A stretch of 36,570 nucleotides of DNA, from positions 1-36,570 of the forward strand of contig JAGRKZ010000080.1 in NCBI GenBank assembly GCA_020442065.1, in the 5' to 3' direction. The DNA is from Bauldia sp. (GTDB taxonomy: Bacteria > Pseudomonadota > Alphaproteobacteria > Rhizobiales > Kaistiaceae). Shown in pieces: positions 1 to 6,737 of the stretch. Below the pieces are notes generated by a model. It did not search any database. It was not told the origin of the DNA and worked only from the letters and a program-made list of their open reading frames with translations. Position numbers and translations under genes: made by a program. The first letter of the stretch is position 1; each line of letters begins with the position of its first letter.

Positions 1-1162
1 AGGGCTTGTTGGTGAAGGGATCGCGGAGCACGCGGATGCCGACGCGATCGACGATCAGGTAGGCCCGCATGAAGTTGCCGAACGCGATCGGGCAGGTATT
101 GGCGCCGATGTCGGGCATGTTGTCGTCGATCGTGACGGGGTAGCCGAGCAGCTGATCCGGCGTGCCGGCGATGGTGCTCGGCTGCCAGAGATAGCCTTCG
201 ACGTCGCCGATCATCTTCAGCTTCCGGATGGTCGCGGCCGTCTTGCCGTTCATGAGCCAGGTGGCGCCGACCCGGTATTGCTCCTTGAGCGCATACACCA
301 GGTCGATCAGGGCATCGGTGCCGTTGTGAGTGGCGTCGTTCAGCGCCGCGGCGACGCCGCTCGCGATGTAGCCGATCGACCCCCAGGTCCAACTGGCGTC
401 GGCAACCGTGTCGTAGGACAGAAGCCCGCGCGGCTGGTTGATGCCGGTCCCCGAGATGAACGCGGTGCCTTCCTTCTCGGCGAAGACGATCGACACCTCG
501 TCGGCAAGCCACGCGCCGATATCGATCCGGCTGTCATCGAGCAGCGTCTGCGTCGCGGCAGGGTTGGCGTAGACCTCCATTGCCGGGAACGAAAGCTCCG
601 CCAGCGTAGGCGCGTTGGTTTCCGGCCGGCTCTCGCGTTCGCCTGTCCACCCGCCGGCGGCGTCGCCCTTCGACACCAGGCGCTTGTAGGTGCCGGCCGA
701 TATCTGGATCACCCGCGCGATCCGCCGCATCGGGCTGATGGTGCCGAGCACGCGGTCGAGCGTGGATTCCATCTGGTCGGGGACGAGGTATCCGCCTTCC
801 GGATCACTGTCCGTCCGCAGCGAGGCTTTCACCTCGAGGTCGCGAAGGCCGGCATCGGCACCATGGCGAAAAAAGCGATCGAAGGCTGTGGCGTGCGCGC
901 GCTGGTCGGCCGAGATCACCTGGCCGGGGCCGACGCCACCGCCGCCGACCTGCAGCGCGGCGATCTGCGCGAGCACCTCGTCGAGCGTGCGGGTGTGCGC
1001 ATGGACGTCGCCGGCGAGCGCAGCGACCTCCCGGTGATGCGACTCGAAGGCGGCGGCGAGCGCAGCGAGCGGATCGCTCTCGGCCATCGGCCGACCGATG
1101 AAGCGCGGCGCGCCAAGCGGCGTGCCGGCGAGCAGGGCAGTGCGACGAACAAGGGCGTTCAT
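1..1162 (-). CDS. HK97-type phage major capsid protein (partial, C-terminus beyond window)
   Basis: Reads as an uninterrupted frame from ATG at 1162 to the window edge, 387 codons visible. Residues 1 to about 90 form a charged, helical N-terminal delta/scaffold-like region. The rest has the HK97-fold capsid pattern: EGGYLVPDQ, GGWTGERESRPET, a FISGTG-INQPRGLL segment, and near the edge WLMNGKTAATIRKLK, GYPVTIDDNMP and IAFGNF. Known HK97 capsid proteins are about 400 residues, so only a short tail should be missing. The start overlaps the stop of the head protease by four bases (ATGA), the usual protease-capsid coupling. It forms the icosahedral shell after the N-terminal region is cleaved by the upstream protease. 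Family call is strong; completeness cannot be judged. Confidence 0.93.
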   Translation of the reverse strand, partial: MNALVRRTALLAGTPLGAPRFIGRPMAESDPLAALAAAFESHHREVAALAGDVHAHTRTLDEVLAQIAALQVGGGGVGPGQVISADQRAHATAFDRFFRHGADAGLRDLEVKASLRTDSDPEGGYLVPDQMESTLDRVLGTISPMRRIARVIQISAGTYKRLVSKGDAAGGWTGERESRPETNAPTLAELSFPAMEVYANPAATQTLLDDSRIDIGAWLADEVSIVFAEKEGTAFISGTGINQPRGLLSYDTVADASWTWGSIGYIASGVAAALNDATHNGTDALIDLVYALKEQYRVGATWLMNGKTAATIRKLKMIGDVEGYLWQPSTIAGTPDQLLGYPVTIDDNMPDIGANTCPIAFGNFMRAYLIVDRVGIRVLRDPFTNKP

Positions 1163-1956
1163 GGGGCTGATCCTTTCCGAAGATCGTTGGTGGCCTGCGT
1201 GATGCGGGCGACGAGGTTGGACAACTCAGGGGACTCTCGATGGGTGACGGGCCAGGCACTCTCGGCCACGCGCTTCGCTTCGGCCCTGGAGAAGCCGACG
1301 CGGCGGAAGCTCGCCTCCATGTCGCGGAGATCCCGCGGGCCGCCGGCAAGCGCCTTGACGGCCGGCTGGCCATCGACGGCGAGCATCTTGTCGGCGAATC
1401 CGAGCGCCACCGACTCGGAGGCTGTGAGGTAGGTCTCGACCGCCATCATCGCCGCGATCTTCGTGACCGCCTGGCCCGTACGCGCGGCATAGACCTCGGC
1501 CAGCGCCTGGTCGACGCGGGCGAGGAACTCAGCGGCCTCGGTCATCGTCGCGGTGTTGCCGGCGGCGACCAGCCAGGCCCGGTGCACCATGATCTGCGCG
1601 TTTTTGGCGATCTCGATGCGGCGGCCCGCCATCGCGATCAGCGAGGCGGCCGAGGCCGCGATGCCGAGGACCTGGACGGTCACACCGGCGGCGTGCTGCC
1701 GGAGCAAGTTGAAGATCGCGCTGCCCTCGAAATAGTCGCCGCCGATCGAGTTCAGCTCGAGGCGCACGGGCTTGGAGCCGATCTGCTTGAGGGCCGCGGA
1801 GACGCTCGCGGCGGTGGCCTGGTCGCCGATCACGCCGAGGATCGAAATCACGGCCGCGTTGCCGGCGACCCGGACGTCGAAGCGCGGGCTTTCGACCCGC
1901 TCGACGTTGAAGGCGAAACCCTTCGGCGGGTCGGGAAGGCGGATCTGTGGGATCAT
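1159..1956 (-). CDS. ClpP-like phage head maturation protease
   Basis: A 265-residue protein with a ClpP/crotonase-like fold, expected to cleave the capsid N-terminal region during prohead maturation. Visible motifs are ELNSIGGDYFEG (about 67-78), GIAASAASLIAMAG (98-111) with the likely nucleophile Ser102, and IMVHRAW with the likely catalytic His125. The ETYLTASESVALGFAD stretch matches the region holding the third catalytic position in ClpP, where phage members often carry Glu instead of Asp. ATG at 1956 has a strong GGAGGTG ribosome site just upstream. The stop overlaps the capsid start. Residues after about 210 are an extra charged tail that could contact capsid. No portal gene lies upstream, which is unusual for this gene. 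Confidence 0.9.
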   Translation of the reverse strand: MIPQIRLPDPPKGFAFNVERVESPRFDVRVAGNAAVISILGVIGDQATAASVSAALKQIGSKPVRLELNSIGGDYFEGSAIFNLLRQHAAGVTVQVLGIAASAASLIAMAGRRIEIAKNAQIMVHRAWLVAAGNTATMTEAAEFLARVDQALAEVYAARTGQAVTKIAAMMAVETYLTASESVALGFADKMLAVDGQPAVKALAGGPRDLRDMEASFRRVGFSRAEAKRVAESAWPVTHRESPELSNLVARITQATNDLRKGSAP

Positions 1957-2168
1957 GACTGCACCTCCGATGACGACGACGTTCCGGTCGCGGCGGAGTG
2001 ACTCGCCGCGACCCGTTCGCCTCGTTCACCCGACATCCGTCGAGGGTTTCGGAGGTGCCTCGTTGCGGGCGACCGGGACATCCGTCGACCGGGCATGAAC
2101 CGCAAATCAGCGATCGCGAGACTCGGCTGCGTCGCGAGTCGCGTCAAGCGAATTTTCGGGAGGGCCAT
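1953..2168 (-). CDS. Possible small basic protein, coupled to its neighbours
   Basis: A 71-residue arginine-rich frame starting at ATG 2168. Its start shares one base with the stop of the upstream 94-residue gene (TGATG), and its stop overlaps the protease start (ATGA). This double coupling is the main reason to list it; otherwise 211 bases would be unassigned. No domain is recognised. The composition (many Arg and Ser, weak hydrophobic pattern) could equally be an untranslated leader. The stretch also contains the direct repeat ACATCCGTCGA at about 2031 and 2079, and ends with the protease ribosome site. Confidence 0.35.
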   Translation of the reverse strand: MALPKIRLTRLATQPSLAIADLRFMPGRRMSRSPATRHLRNPRRMSGERGERVAASHSAATGTSSSSEVQS

Positions 2169-2452
2169 CAATTCAACCCTTTCGGGCCGAGATCGGCGGC
2201 CTTCATCGCCGCCTCGATTTCTGTCGCCTGGCCATCGAGGCTGTCGGCCAGCTTGCGCAGCTCGGCGGCGACGTAGCGCGGCCCGCGGCACTCGATCGAC
2301 GCCGCCGTGGCGGCCAGTATGAGCGCATTGGACATCGTGGGCTTGTGGCAGCCGGCCAGGTCGAGGACCTGGACGAAGCGGACGATGATGCCGCTGACGT
2401 AGTTGGACAGTTCCGGGCCGCTCGTCGGCGGCCGGACGTTGCTCGCGTTCAT
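2168..2452 (-). CDS. Small hypothetical phage-type protein
   Basis: A 94-residue protein whose ATG at 2452 overlaps the stop of the upstream gene by four bases. It has no recognised domain. It looks all-helical, with a central stretch (SNALILAATAASIECRG) and a C-terminal amphipathic helix (ELRKLADSLDGQATEIEAAMKA) that could mediate oligomerisation. No signal peptide or clear membrane segment is seen. Its position between the initiator-like gene and the head protease fits an early or regulatory protein of the element. Function not assigned. Confidence 0.7.
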   Translation of the reverse strand: MNASNVRPPTSGPELSNYVSGIIVRFVQVLDLAGCHKPTMSNALILAATAASIECRGPRYVAAELRKLADSLDGQATEIEAAMKAADLGPKGLN

Positions 2453-2811
2453 CGTAGGGTCTCCTTCTTGGACATCAGGAACGCCGCCATGCCGGCGGCG
2501 GTGATCGCGTACTCTCGAACACGGGAAGGCATCGCCACCGGCGGCGCGCAGCCGGCGAGGATCTCGAACTCCCGGCGGGCGCCTGGCGGCAGGGTGCGGA
2601 ACGGCACTTGCCGAGGCCGCGTCACGGCGAAGCCCTGGGCGACGAGACGGTTGAGCGCCGCCAGGTGGAGGCCGTCACGGCCGTTGCCGAGGTCGACGGG
2701 TCGGACGAATTCTGGGCCTGCGCCAGCCTCGAAGCGGCTACGTGCCTCGGCGAGGCCGCAAAGGACCAATTCATCAAGAGATTTCATGGGTCTGTCGGCA
2801 GTGGGCTTCAT
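2449..2811 (-). CDS. Small hypothetical protein, possible winged-helix
   Basis: Starting at ATG 2811 gives 120 residues; ATG at 2787 (112 residues, MKSLDELVLCGLAEA) is an equally good start, and neither has a clear ribosome site. The pattern of N-terminal helices, a middle segment HLAALNRLVAQGFAVTRP and the late REYAITAAGMAAFL motif resembles small winged-helix proteins in which a transcript or DNA-binding helix is followed by a wing. The frame could extend upstream to 3039, but that part is low-complexity and overlaps the initiator gene, so I exclude it. It couples to the next gene through ATGA. About 140 bases separate it from the initiator gene stop. Confidence 0.65.
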   Translation of the reverse strand: MKPTADRPMKSLDELVLCGLAEARSRFEAGAGPEFVRPVDLGNGRDGLHLAALNRLVAQGFAVTRPRQVPFRTLPPGARREFEILAGCAPPVAMPSRVREYAITAAGMAAFLMSKKETLR

Positions 2812-2951
2812 GGATTTAATTTCAGCTTTTTGCGTGCGAATGCCCCAACCGGTCCGGGTCCCCGGACCCCTAGACTTTCGACCCGCCCCCCCATCCGACC
2901 GGCGGTCCGCGTGCCCCAATGCGCCGGAGTTTCGACCCACCCCATCGCCGC

Positions 2952-3719
2952 TCACCCCGTCGCCAACATGGGCCGTAAGGCCGCTCGGACCTCGGCGACG
3001 AGTTGCGCCCGAAAGGCGTAGCCACGTCCCGGATGCCATTTCGAGGTCAGCGCAAGCGGACGTCGGCCGACAGCCTGGACGGTGCGTTCGACGAGGGACG
3101 GCCAGAGCGGATCATCGTCGGTGATCCACTCCACCGGCACCGCCTCCGCCGACGCGCCAGGGGGCGCGCCTTCGCGCGCGCGCCCCCGCGCGTAAGGGTT
3201 CTTCCCCGAAGGGGAAGTAAGGGTAGGGTCGCAACTGGTTGCGAGGTTTGGTGCAGTAGATTGCGACCTTTGCGACCATGTAACCTCGCAACGGGCTGCG
3301 AGGTTTGCCCCTCTATTCGTCGCAGTCAGTTGCGAGGTATCGACGGCCGGCAAGTAGCTGTTCGCGACACCCTTGCCGCCCGCCACGCGGACGTTGATTG
3401 TCTCGCCCGACCTCGTCGTCCGGCTGATGGTTGCGTGCTCCTGGCGCTTGACCAGGAGGTAGCCGAGCCGCTCGAGTTCGGCGACCGCGCTCCACACAGT
3501 TCGAGGACTGAGACCGAGGACTTGGGCAACGGTGTCTTGCTTGACGAAGGTGCTGCCGGTTCGGCTGCCGAAGTGGTAGCCGATGGCGCAGGCGACTCGG
3601 AACGCCGTGTGCGACAGCCGCGAGTCGAGGGCCATCACGTCCACCCAATCCATACGGAGCTGCTTGGGCAGGATGATGATCTCTGCCGAGGCGACCGAGG
3701 ACGGCTGCGACTTGCTCAT
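2952..3719 (-). CDS. Replication-initiator-like helix-turn-helix protein
   Basis: 255 residues from ATG 3719, which overlaps the stop of the upstream small gene (ATGA). The N-terminal half is a winged-helix domain: LRMDWVDVMALDSRLSHTAF, then TVAQVLGLSPRTVWSAVAEL and a GYLLVKRQEH wing. A polar linker follows with repeated NLAARCEVT / NLATSCDPT units. The C-terminal domain is compact (WPSLVERTVQAV, RAQLVAEVRAALRPML). The linker is encoded by an array of short DNA repeats (3229-3340). A DNA-binding N-terminus, repeats inside the gene and a separate C-terminus follow the layout of lambda O, whose origin lies within its own gene. I infer that this protein binds those repeats to start replication of the element. 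It could also be only a regulator. Confidence 0.72.
   Translation of the reverse strand: MSKSQPSSVASAEIIILPKQLRMDWVDVMALDSRLSHTAFRVACAIGYHFGSRTGSTFVKQDTVAQVLGLSPRTVWSAVAELERLGYLLVKRQEHATISRTTRSGETINVRVAGGKGVANSYLPAVDTSQLTATNRGANLAARCEVTWSQRSQSTAPNLATSCDPTLTSPSGKNPYARGRAREGAPPGASAEAVPVEWITDDDPLWPSLVERTVQAVGRRPLALTSKWHPGRGYAFRAQLVAEVRAALRPMLATG
3229..3340. repeat. Iteron-like repeats inside the initiator gene
   Basis: TTGCGAGGTTTG occurs at 3239-3250, CTGCGAGGTTTG at 3296-3307 and TTGCGAGGTAT at 3330-3340. An inverted copy (TAACCTCGCAAC) lies at 3281-3292, and two half-copies TTGCGACC at 3261-3268 and 3270-3277. The first copy also forms a near-perfect palindrome TCGCAAC-TG-GTTGCGA (3229-3244). 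The cluster falls entirely in the linker region of the helix-turn-helix protein. It is a candidate replication origin; a protein-level repeat is the alternative. Confidence 0.6.
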
Positions 3720-3985
3720 CGCGCCCTCGCCGCCGCGATCACCGCATGGCTGGCAGCGGCGCGGTTCGGGAAGTGGCCCAGGTCGCGCCCGTCGGCCGTT
3801 GCCGCGTGGCATCCGCATCCGGGCGTCTCGACGACTTCGCCGAGCGGGCGCCGGCCATCGTAAACCGAGAATTCGACGCGTTCGGGGTTTGACGTTTCGC
3901 CGCGAAAAGCCACCTTTCGCGTGGCAGATTTGACGGCCTTTGTTGGGCTAAGTGACTGGTCGGGTTGAGACCCGACCGGCATCAT
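3716..3985 (-). CDS. Small hypothetical protein, first gene of the minus-strand operon
   Basis: An 89-residue frame from ATG 3985, with a second in-frame ATG right after it. No recognised domain; the conserved-looking core is VEFSVYDGRRPLGEVVE followed by DGRDLGHFPNRAAASHAV, a pattern seen in small proteins that recapitulate a short beta-beta-alpha unit. The ATG lies in the anticodon part of the tRNA-derived attachment remnant, and a strong hairpin sits in its first codons, so the true start may be GTG 3910 (64 residues). The stop overlaps the initiator start by ATGA. Function unknown. Confidence 0.55.
   Translation of the reverse strand: MMPVGSQPDQSLSPTKAVKSATRKVAFRGETSNPERVEFSVYDGRRPLGEVVETPGCGCHAATADGRDLGHFPNRAAASHAVIAAARAR
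3958..3977. terminator. Strong hairpin beside the attachment remnant
   Basis: GGTCGGGT-TGAG-ACCCGACC is a perfect 8-bp, GC-rich stem with a four-base loop. It ends five bases before the tRNA-derived sequence at 3982. It has no clear T-tract on either strand, so it may be a transcription barrier or a structural part of the attachment site rather than a classic terminator. Confidence 0.4.
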
Positions 3986-4025
3986 AATCCGCGTGTCGGG
4001 GGTTCAAATCCCTCCTCCGCTACCA
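3982..4025 (+). other. Attachment-site remnant: 3' part of a tRNA gene (anticodon loop to CCA)
   Basis: The 44 bases read as the 3' half of a tRNA: loop TCATAA with anticodon CAT, the 3' anticodon stem TCCGC, a short variable region, a T-arm (GGGGG-TTCAAAT-CCCTC with one G-U pair), acceptor strand CTCCGCT, discriminator A and CCA. The upstream bases do not complete the anticodon stem (GCGGA would be needed), and no D-arm or 5' acceptor strand is present, so it is not a working tRNA. Elements that integrate into tRNA genes leave exactly such a 3' copy at the end distal to the restored tRNA. With the tRNA on the plus strand, the element lies to the left. The parent tRNA would be CAT-anticodon (Met or lysidine-Ile type). 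Confidence 0.75.
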
Positions 4026-4357
4026 ACCTTAGTCCCAGAACTTTTCTCCGGGTCCCTGGCAACGCCCTAGATGGCTGCAGTTTGGCTAGCTTTTTGGGGC
4101 GACCTGTGTGGCGATAGCCCGCTACCGCGGGCCCATTTCATTCTCTACGTGGGGACATTCTCTGAACCTGTGTAGTTCGTGGCTCCGACACACAGGTCGG
4201 TACGCTGCAGAAATCTGCCGATCGCCTAGGCGCGAGTTTCAAATCGCCGTTGGCGCGGCATCTGGGGTTACGAAAACTGACCAGCTCGGTGCGCCAGGAG
4301 CGGACTTGCAGGTAAGCGGCCGCTACTCCGCTAAGTCGGCGTCAGGAACCTTATCCA
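4026..4357. other. Gene-free flank of the attachment site
   Basis: I see no convincing coding frame in these 332 bases. They contain an 11-bp inverted repeat, CGACCTGTGTG at 4100-4110 and CACACAGGTCG at 4189-4199, plus a third partial copy (AACCTGTGT) near 4165. Base composition is less GC-rich than the genes on either side. It could be chromosomal flank or the start of a separate island. Confidence 0.5.
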
Positions 4358-4765
4358 TCACAGTGGCGGCTCGATCTGAGCGGTCGGCAGCAACTTATAG
4401 ATCGTATCGAACAGCGCATCGTCCACCTCATCCGTAGGGTTCGCCTGACAGAAGCCGTCCATCATTGTGATGATGGAGATGTGCATCTGCTCGCCGCGAA
4501 TACCGGCGAGGATGTCCCACATGTCGTCGGCCACGCTATTGTAGCCCGTGTAGAAGCCCAACGCGTAGGAAATGAAGGGATCGATCCTTTGTATTCCGTT
4601 CGTCGTATTTATGCCGGCGGCGCGTGCCTCTGCGACGTAGTTCGAGAACACGGCACACTGAATCATTCCTATGCCACCAGCCGTCATGAAGCCGCCCCCA
4701 GTCTTCGCCATCGCGGGCACCAACATCGCTATCGCCACCGCAATCACCGCAGCCGTCCGCTTCAT
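4358..4765 (-). CDS. Secreted small protein, HdeA/Rap1a-like
   Basis: 135 residues from ATG 4765. Residues 1-20 are a clear signal peptide (MKRT, a hydrophobic core, then cleavage after AMA), so the mature protein is periplasmic. The mature part has two cysteines that could form a disulfide (IQCAVF and DGFCQANP) around a helical core with the YALGFYTGYN segment. This pattern of Cys, helix, GY-x-G, and late C-x-x-NP resembles HdeA-type acid chaperones and the Rap1a/Tai family. The likeness is by eye only. A frame extension upstream to 4840 lacks signal character and is rejected. It is not obviously related to the defence genes to its right. Confidence 0.7.
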   Translation of the reverse strand: MKRTAAVIAVAIAMLVPAMAKTGGGFMTAGGIGMIQCAVFSNYVAEARAAGINTTNGIQRIDPFISYALGFYTGYNSVADDMWDILAGIRGEQMHISIITMMDGFCQANPTDEVDDALFDTIYKLLPTAQIEPPL

Positions 4766-4880
4766 GTTTTCCCCCTCAAAGCAAAGTGGTATCGTGCCAA
4801 AATGAATTACCAGGCTCCGGGAAGAATTCCCGCTGCACATTCAAGTACGCAAGACCCAGCAAGAATAGAGCATTGCAAGC

Positions 4881-6590
4881 TTATATGTGGAGCGCGGGAT
4901 CAATCCAGGCGGCGATGGACGCCACTGTGGCATGGTAGTGGGGGTGAGTGGTTCGCCAGTCCTTATGGGCGAGCAGCGGTTCTATTAAATCAGGCTGTGC
5001 CTTGTGAGGCGCGGCGATGCCGAGGCAGGCTTCGAGCGCTACGGGCCACTGGACCTGCACGTCGTTTTTACCCTGCAGGGCCTGGATCTTCCTCCTCTCG
5101 GCCTCGGTCTTGGGGTTGATAGTTCCATTGGGCAAGCGGTCCTCGTCCGTAAGGGCGCACCAGCGGATACCGAGATCCTTGGCGATGGCTGCAAAGGCGG
5201 GAATGACAGAAACGGCATTGCATTGCGTGATGCTGATGGATCGACCATCAATATCAACGCCAGTGTTATCGAACGTTGCTCGGCAGGCGAAGCCGTCGTC
5301 CCGGCCCTCAACAAAAACCGTGCCTGTGCTGAAGAGGAAATCGTGCGCGCCGCGCTCATCAAGCTTCGACTGCAGCTTGGCGGGAGCCGCGATCCTGTCT
5401 GTGTGGATGCTATTGGATGCCAACGTACCGCCCACCCGAACTAGGCGAGTAATGACCTGATCAGCGTCGAACGAGACCATCTCGGGCGAATGGGTCGCGT
5501 ACACCACGACCCAACCGTTTTTCGATAGTTCTGCCAAGACCTTTCGAAACTTGCGCCGCAGGTGCGGATGCAAATGCGTCTCCGGCTCCTCGATCAGGAG
5601 AACGACACGGTCCTTCATTTCTGTCTCGTACTGCGAGAGCGCTTCCAGAGCTGCTAGTCGCAGGACGCTCTGCCAACCATCGCCCATGCTGTTCAACGGT
5701 GTGAGCACGCCAGCCGGATCGGTGGCCAGAGAAATCGAGAGCTGCTGTGCGATCCATTCCTCGAATAGCTGTACGTCGGGCCTCAGGTCCACCTGGGCTT
5801 GGGTCCCAACGTATCGGGCGATGACCTCCTCGAGTTTTGGCTTCATGTCCTCGCGCCAGAACGGAAACTTCTCAACGGCCTCGCGGAAGAATTCATACGC
5901 TCTGTAGAGTGTCTCTGGCATCGGCCGGTTCTTTCCATCATCGCGGTCGATGCTCCACTTGTCGTTCAGGAATCGCCTGGCAAGAAGCCGGCTCAGCCGC
6001 GCGATCGGCCCGCGCTTCCAGACATATAGGGAGGCGTCGATCTCCCGTGGTCGGAACAGCCAAACCTCGGGGACATGGTCGGAAATCTCGTCTAGTCGGG
6101 CATAATACTGCATCCAGCTGACACCGTGGTTCTTCCACTTCACCTTGTCCACGGCCGATAGCGCCGTCCTTGGAGCGATAAGGATCGGCTGCAGGTTCTC
6201 ATCAAGAAGAGTGCGTTGATGCTTTGCCCTTCCCTCCTTGAGAGTGCCTCGCACCTGCACCCCTCGTACCGAGATCGGCTTGCCAACGCCCCGCACTGCT
6301 GGATAGCCCGTCTCGTCGCCGGCCGCGAAAAGCACCTGAATAGTAAACTCGGCGCTTCGATTGCCCCGCTGGTCACAATAGAAGTCTTCCTGGTCCGGAG
6401 ACCATTGCCCACCGAACGCCGGCGACGCGAGCGCTAGGGCGATCGCGTCCAGCACCGCGGTCTTCCCGGCATTGTTCGCGCCTATCAGGACGTTAGGAAA
6501 ACCGGGGCGCAGATCGACCTCGAACGCATCGATGCCACGCCAACTCTTGATGTTAATCCTCGAGAGTTGATAGTTTATCGGCACCGCCAT
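4881..6590 (-). CDS. OLD-family ATP-dependent nuclease (AAA ATPase plus TOPRIM)
   Basis: 569 residues from ATG 6590, which has a good TTTGGAGGCG ribosome site; upstream extension is rejected. The ATPase part has Walker A GANNAGKT (37-44), an ABC-type signature region SMGDGW (301-306), Walker B VVLLIEEPETHLHP (329-342) and the switch histidine in ATHSPE (365-370). The C-terminal TOPRIM nuclease has VFVEGRDD (425-432) and LTDED (480-484), the acidic metal-binding clusters. OLD proteins are DNA nucleases used against phages; GajA of Gabija is one. No UvrD-like GajB partner is present here, so this is a stand-alone OLD or is paired with the divergent HNH genes. Start codons of the two divergent units are about 150 bases apart. 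Confidence 0.88.
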   Translation of the reverse strand: MAVPINYQLSRINIKSWRGIDAFEVDLRPGFPNVLIGANNAGKTAVLDAIALALASPAFGGQWSPDQEDFYCDQRGNRSAEFTIQVLFAAGDETGYPAVRGVGKPISVRGVQVRGTLKEGRAKHQRTLLDENLQPILIAPRTALSAVDKVKWKNHGVSWMQYYARLDEISDHVPEVWLFRPREIDASLYVWKRGPIARLSRLLARRFLNDKWSIDRDDGKNRPMPETLYRAYEFFREAVEKFPFWREDMKPKLEEVIARYVGTQAQVDLRPDVQLFEEWIAQQLSISLATDPAGVLTPLNSMGDGWQSVLRLAALEALSQYETEMKDRVVLLIEEPETHLHPHLRRKFRKVLAELSKNGWVVVYATHSPEMVSFDADQVITRLVRVGGTLASNSIHTDRIAAPAKLQSKLDERGAHDFLFSTGTVFVEGRDDGFACRATFDNTGVDIDGRSISITQCNAVSVIPAFAAIAKDLGIRWCALTDEDRLPNGTINPKTEAERRKIQALQGKNDVQVQWPVALEACLGIAAPHKAQPDLIEPLLAHKDWRTTHPHYHATVASIAAWIDPALHI

Positions 6591-6648
6591 CGCCTCCAAA
6601 AAATGTAGGATATCCCGCCCTCGCGATACACGCACGCGTTGAGATGTT

Positions 6649-6688
6649 TTGACATAGACGTCCACGAAGATAAACGGGTTGCATGGGT
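6649..6688 (+). promoter_or_regulatory. Possible promoter in the OLD/HNH divergent region
   Basis: A perfect -35 hexamer TTGACA at 6649-6654 is followed after 16 bases by TAAACG, a weak -10 (three of six). It points toward the HNH operon that starts at 6738. The region between the two divergent genes is about 147 bases and should hold control elements for both. Confidence 0.3.
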
Positions 6689-6737
6689 CATGAGCGGTCT
6701 TGCGCGCCCGTGCTGTTTTCGGCCAGGTTAAGCACCT

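Noticed and set aside
278..1432. Long plus-strand open frame of 384 codons
   Set aside because: It is antisense to the capsid and protease genes, arginine-rich, and shows no domain. High GC produces such shadow frames.
3982..4025. Working tRNA gene
   Set aside because: Only the 3' part is present. No D-arm, 5' acceptor or complete anticodon stem lies upstream.
4881..6590. Gabija system (GajA)
   Set aside because: The OLD nuclease fits GajA in domain type, but no UvrD-like GajB gene is next to it.
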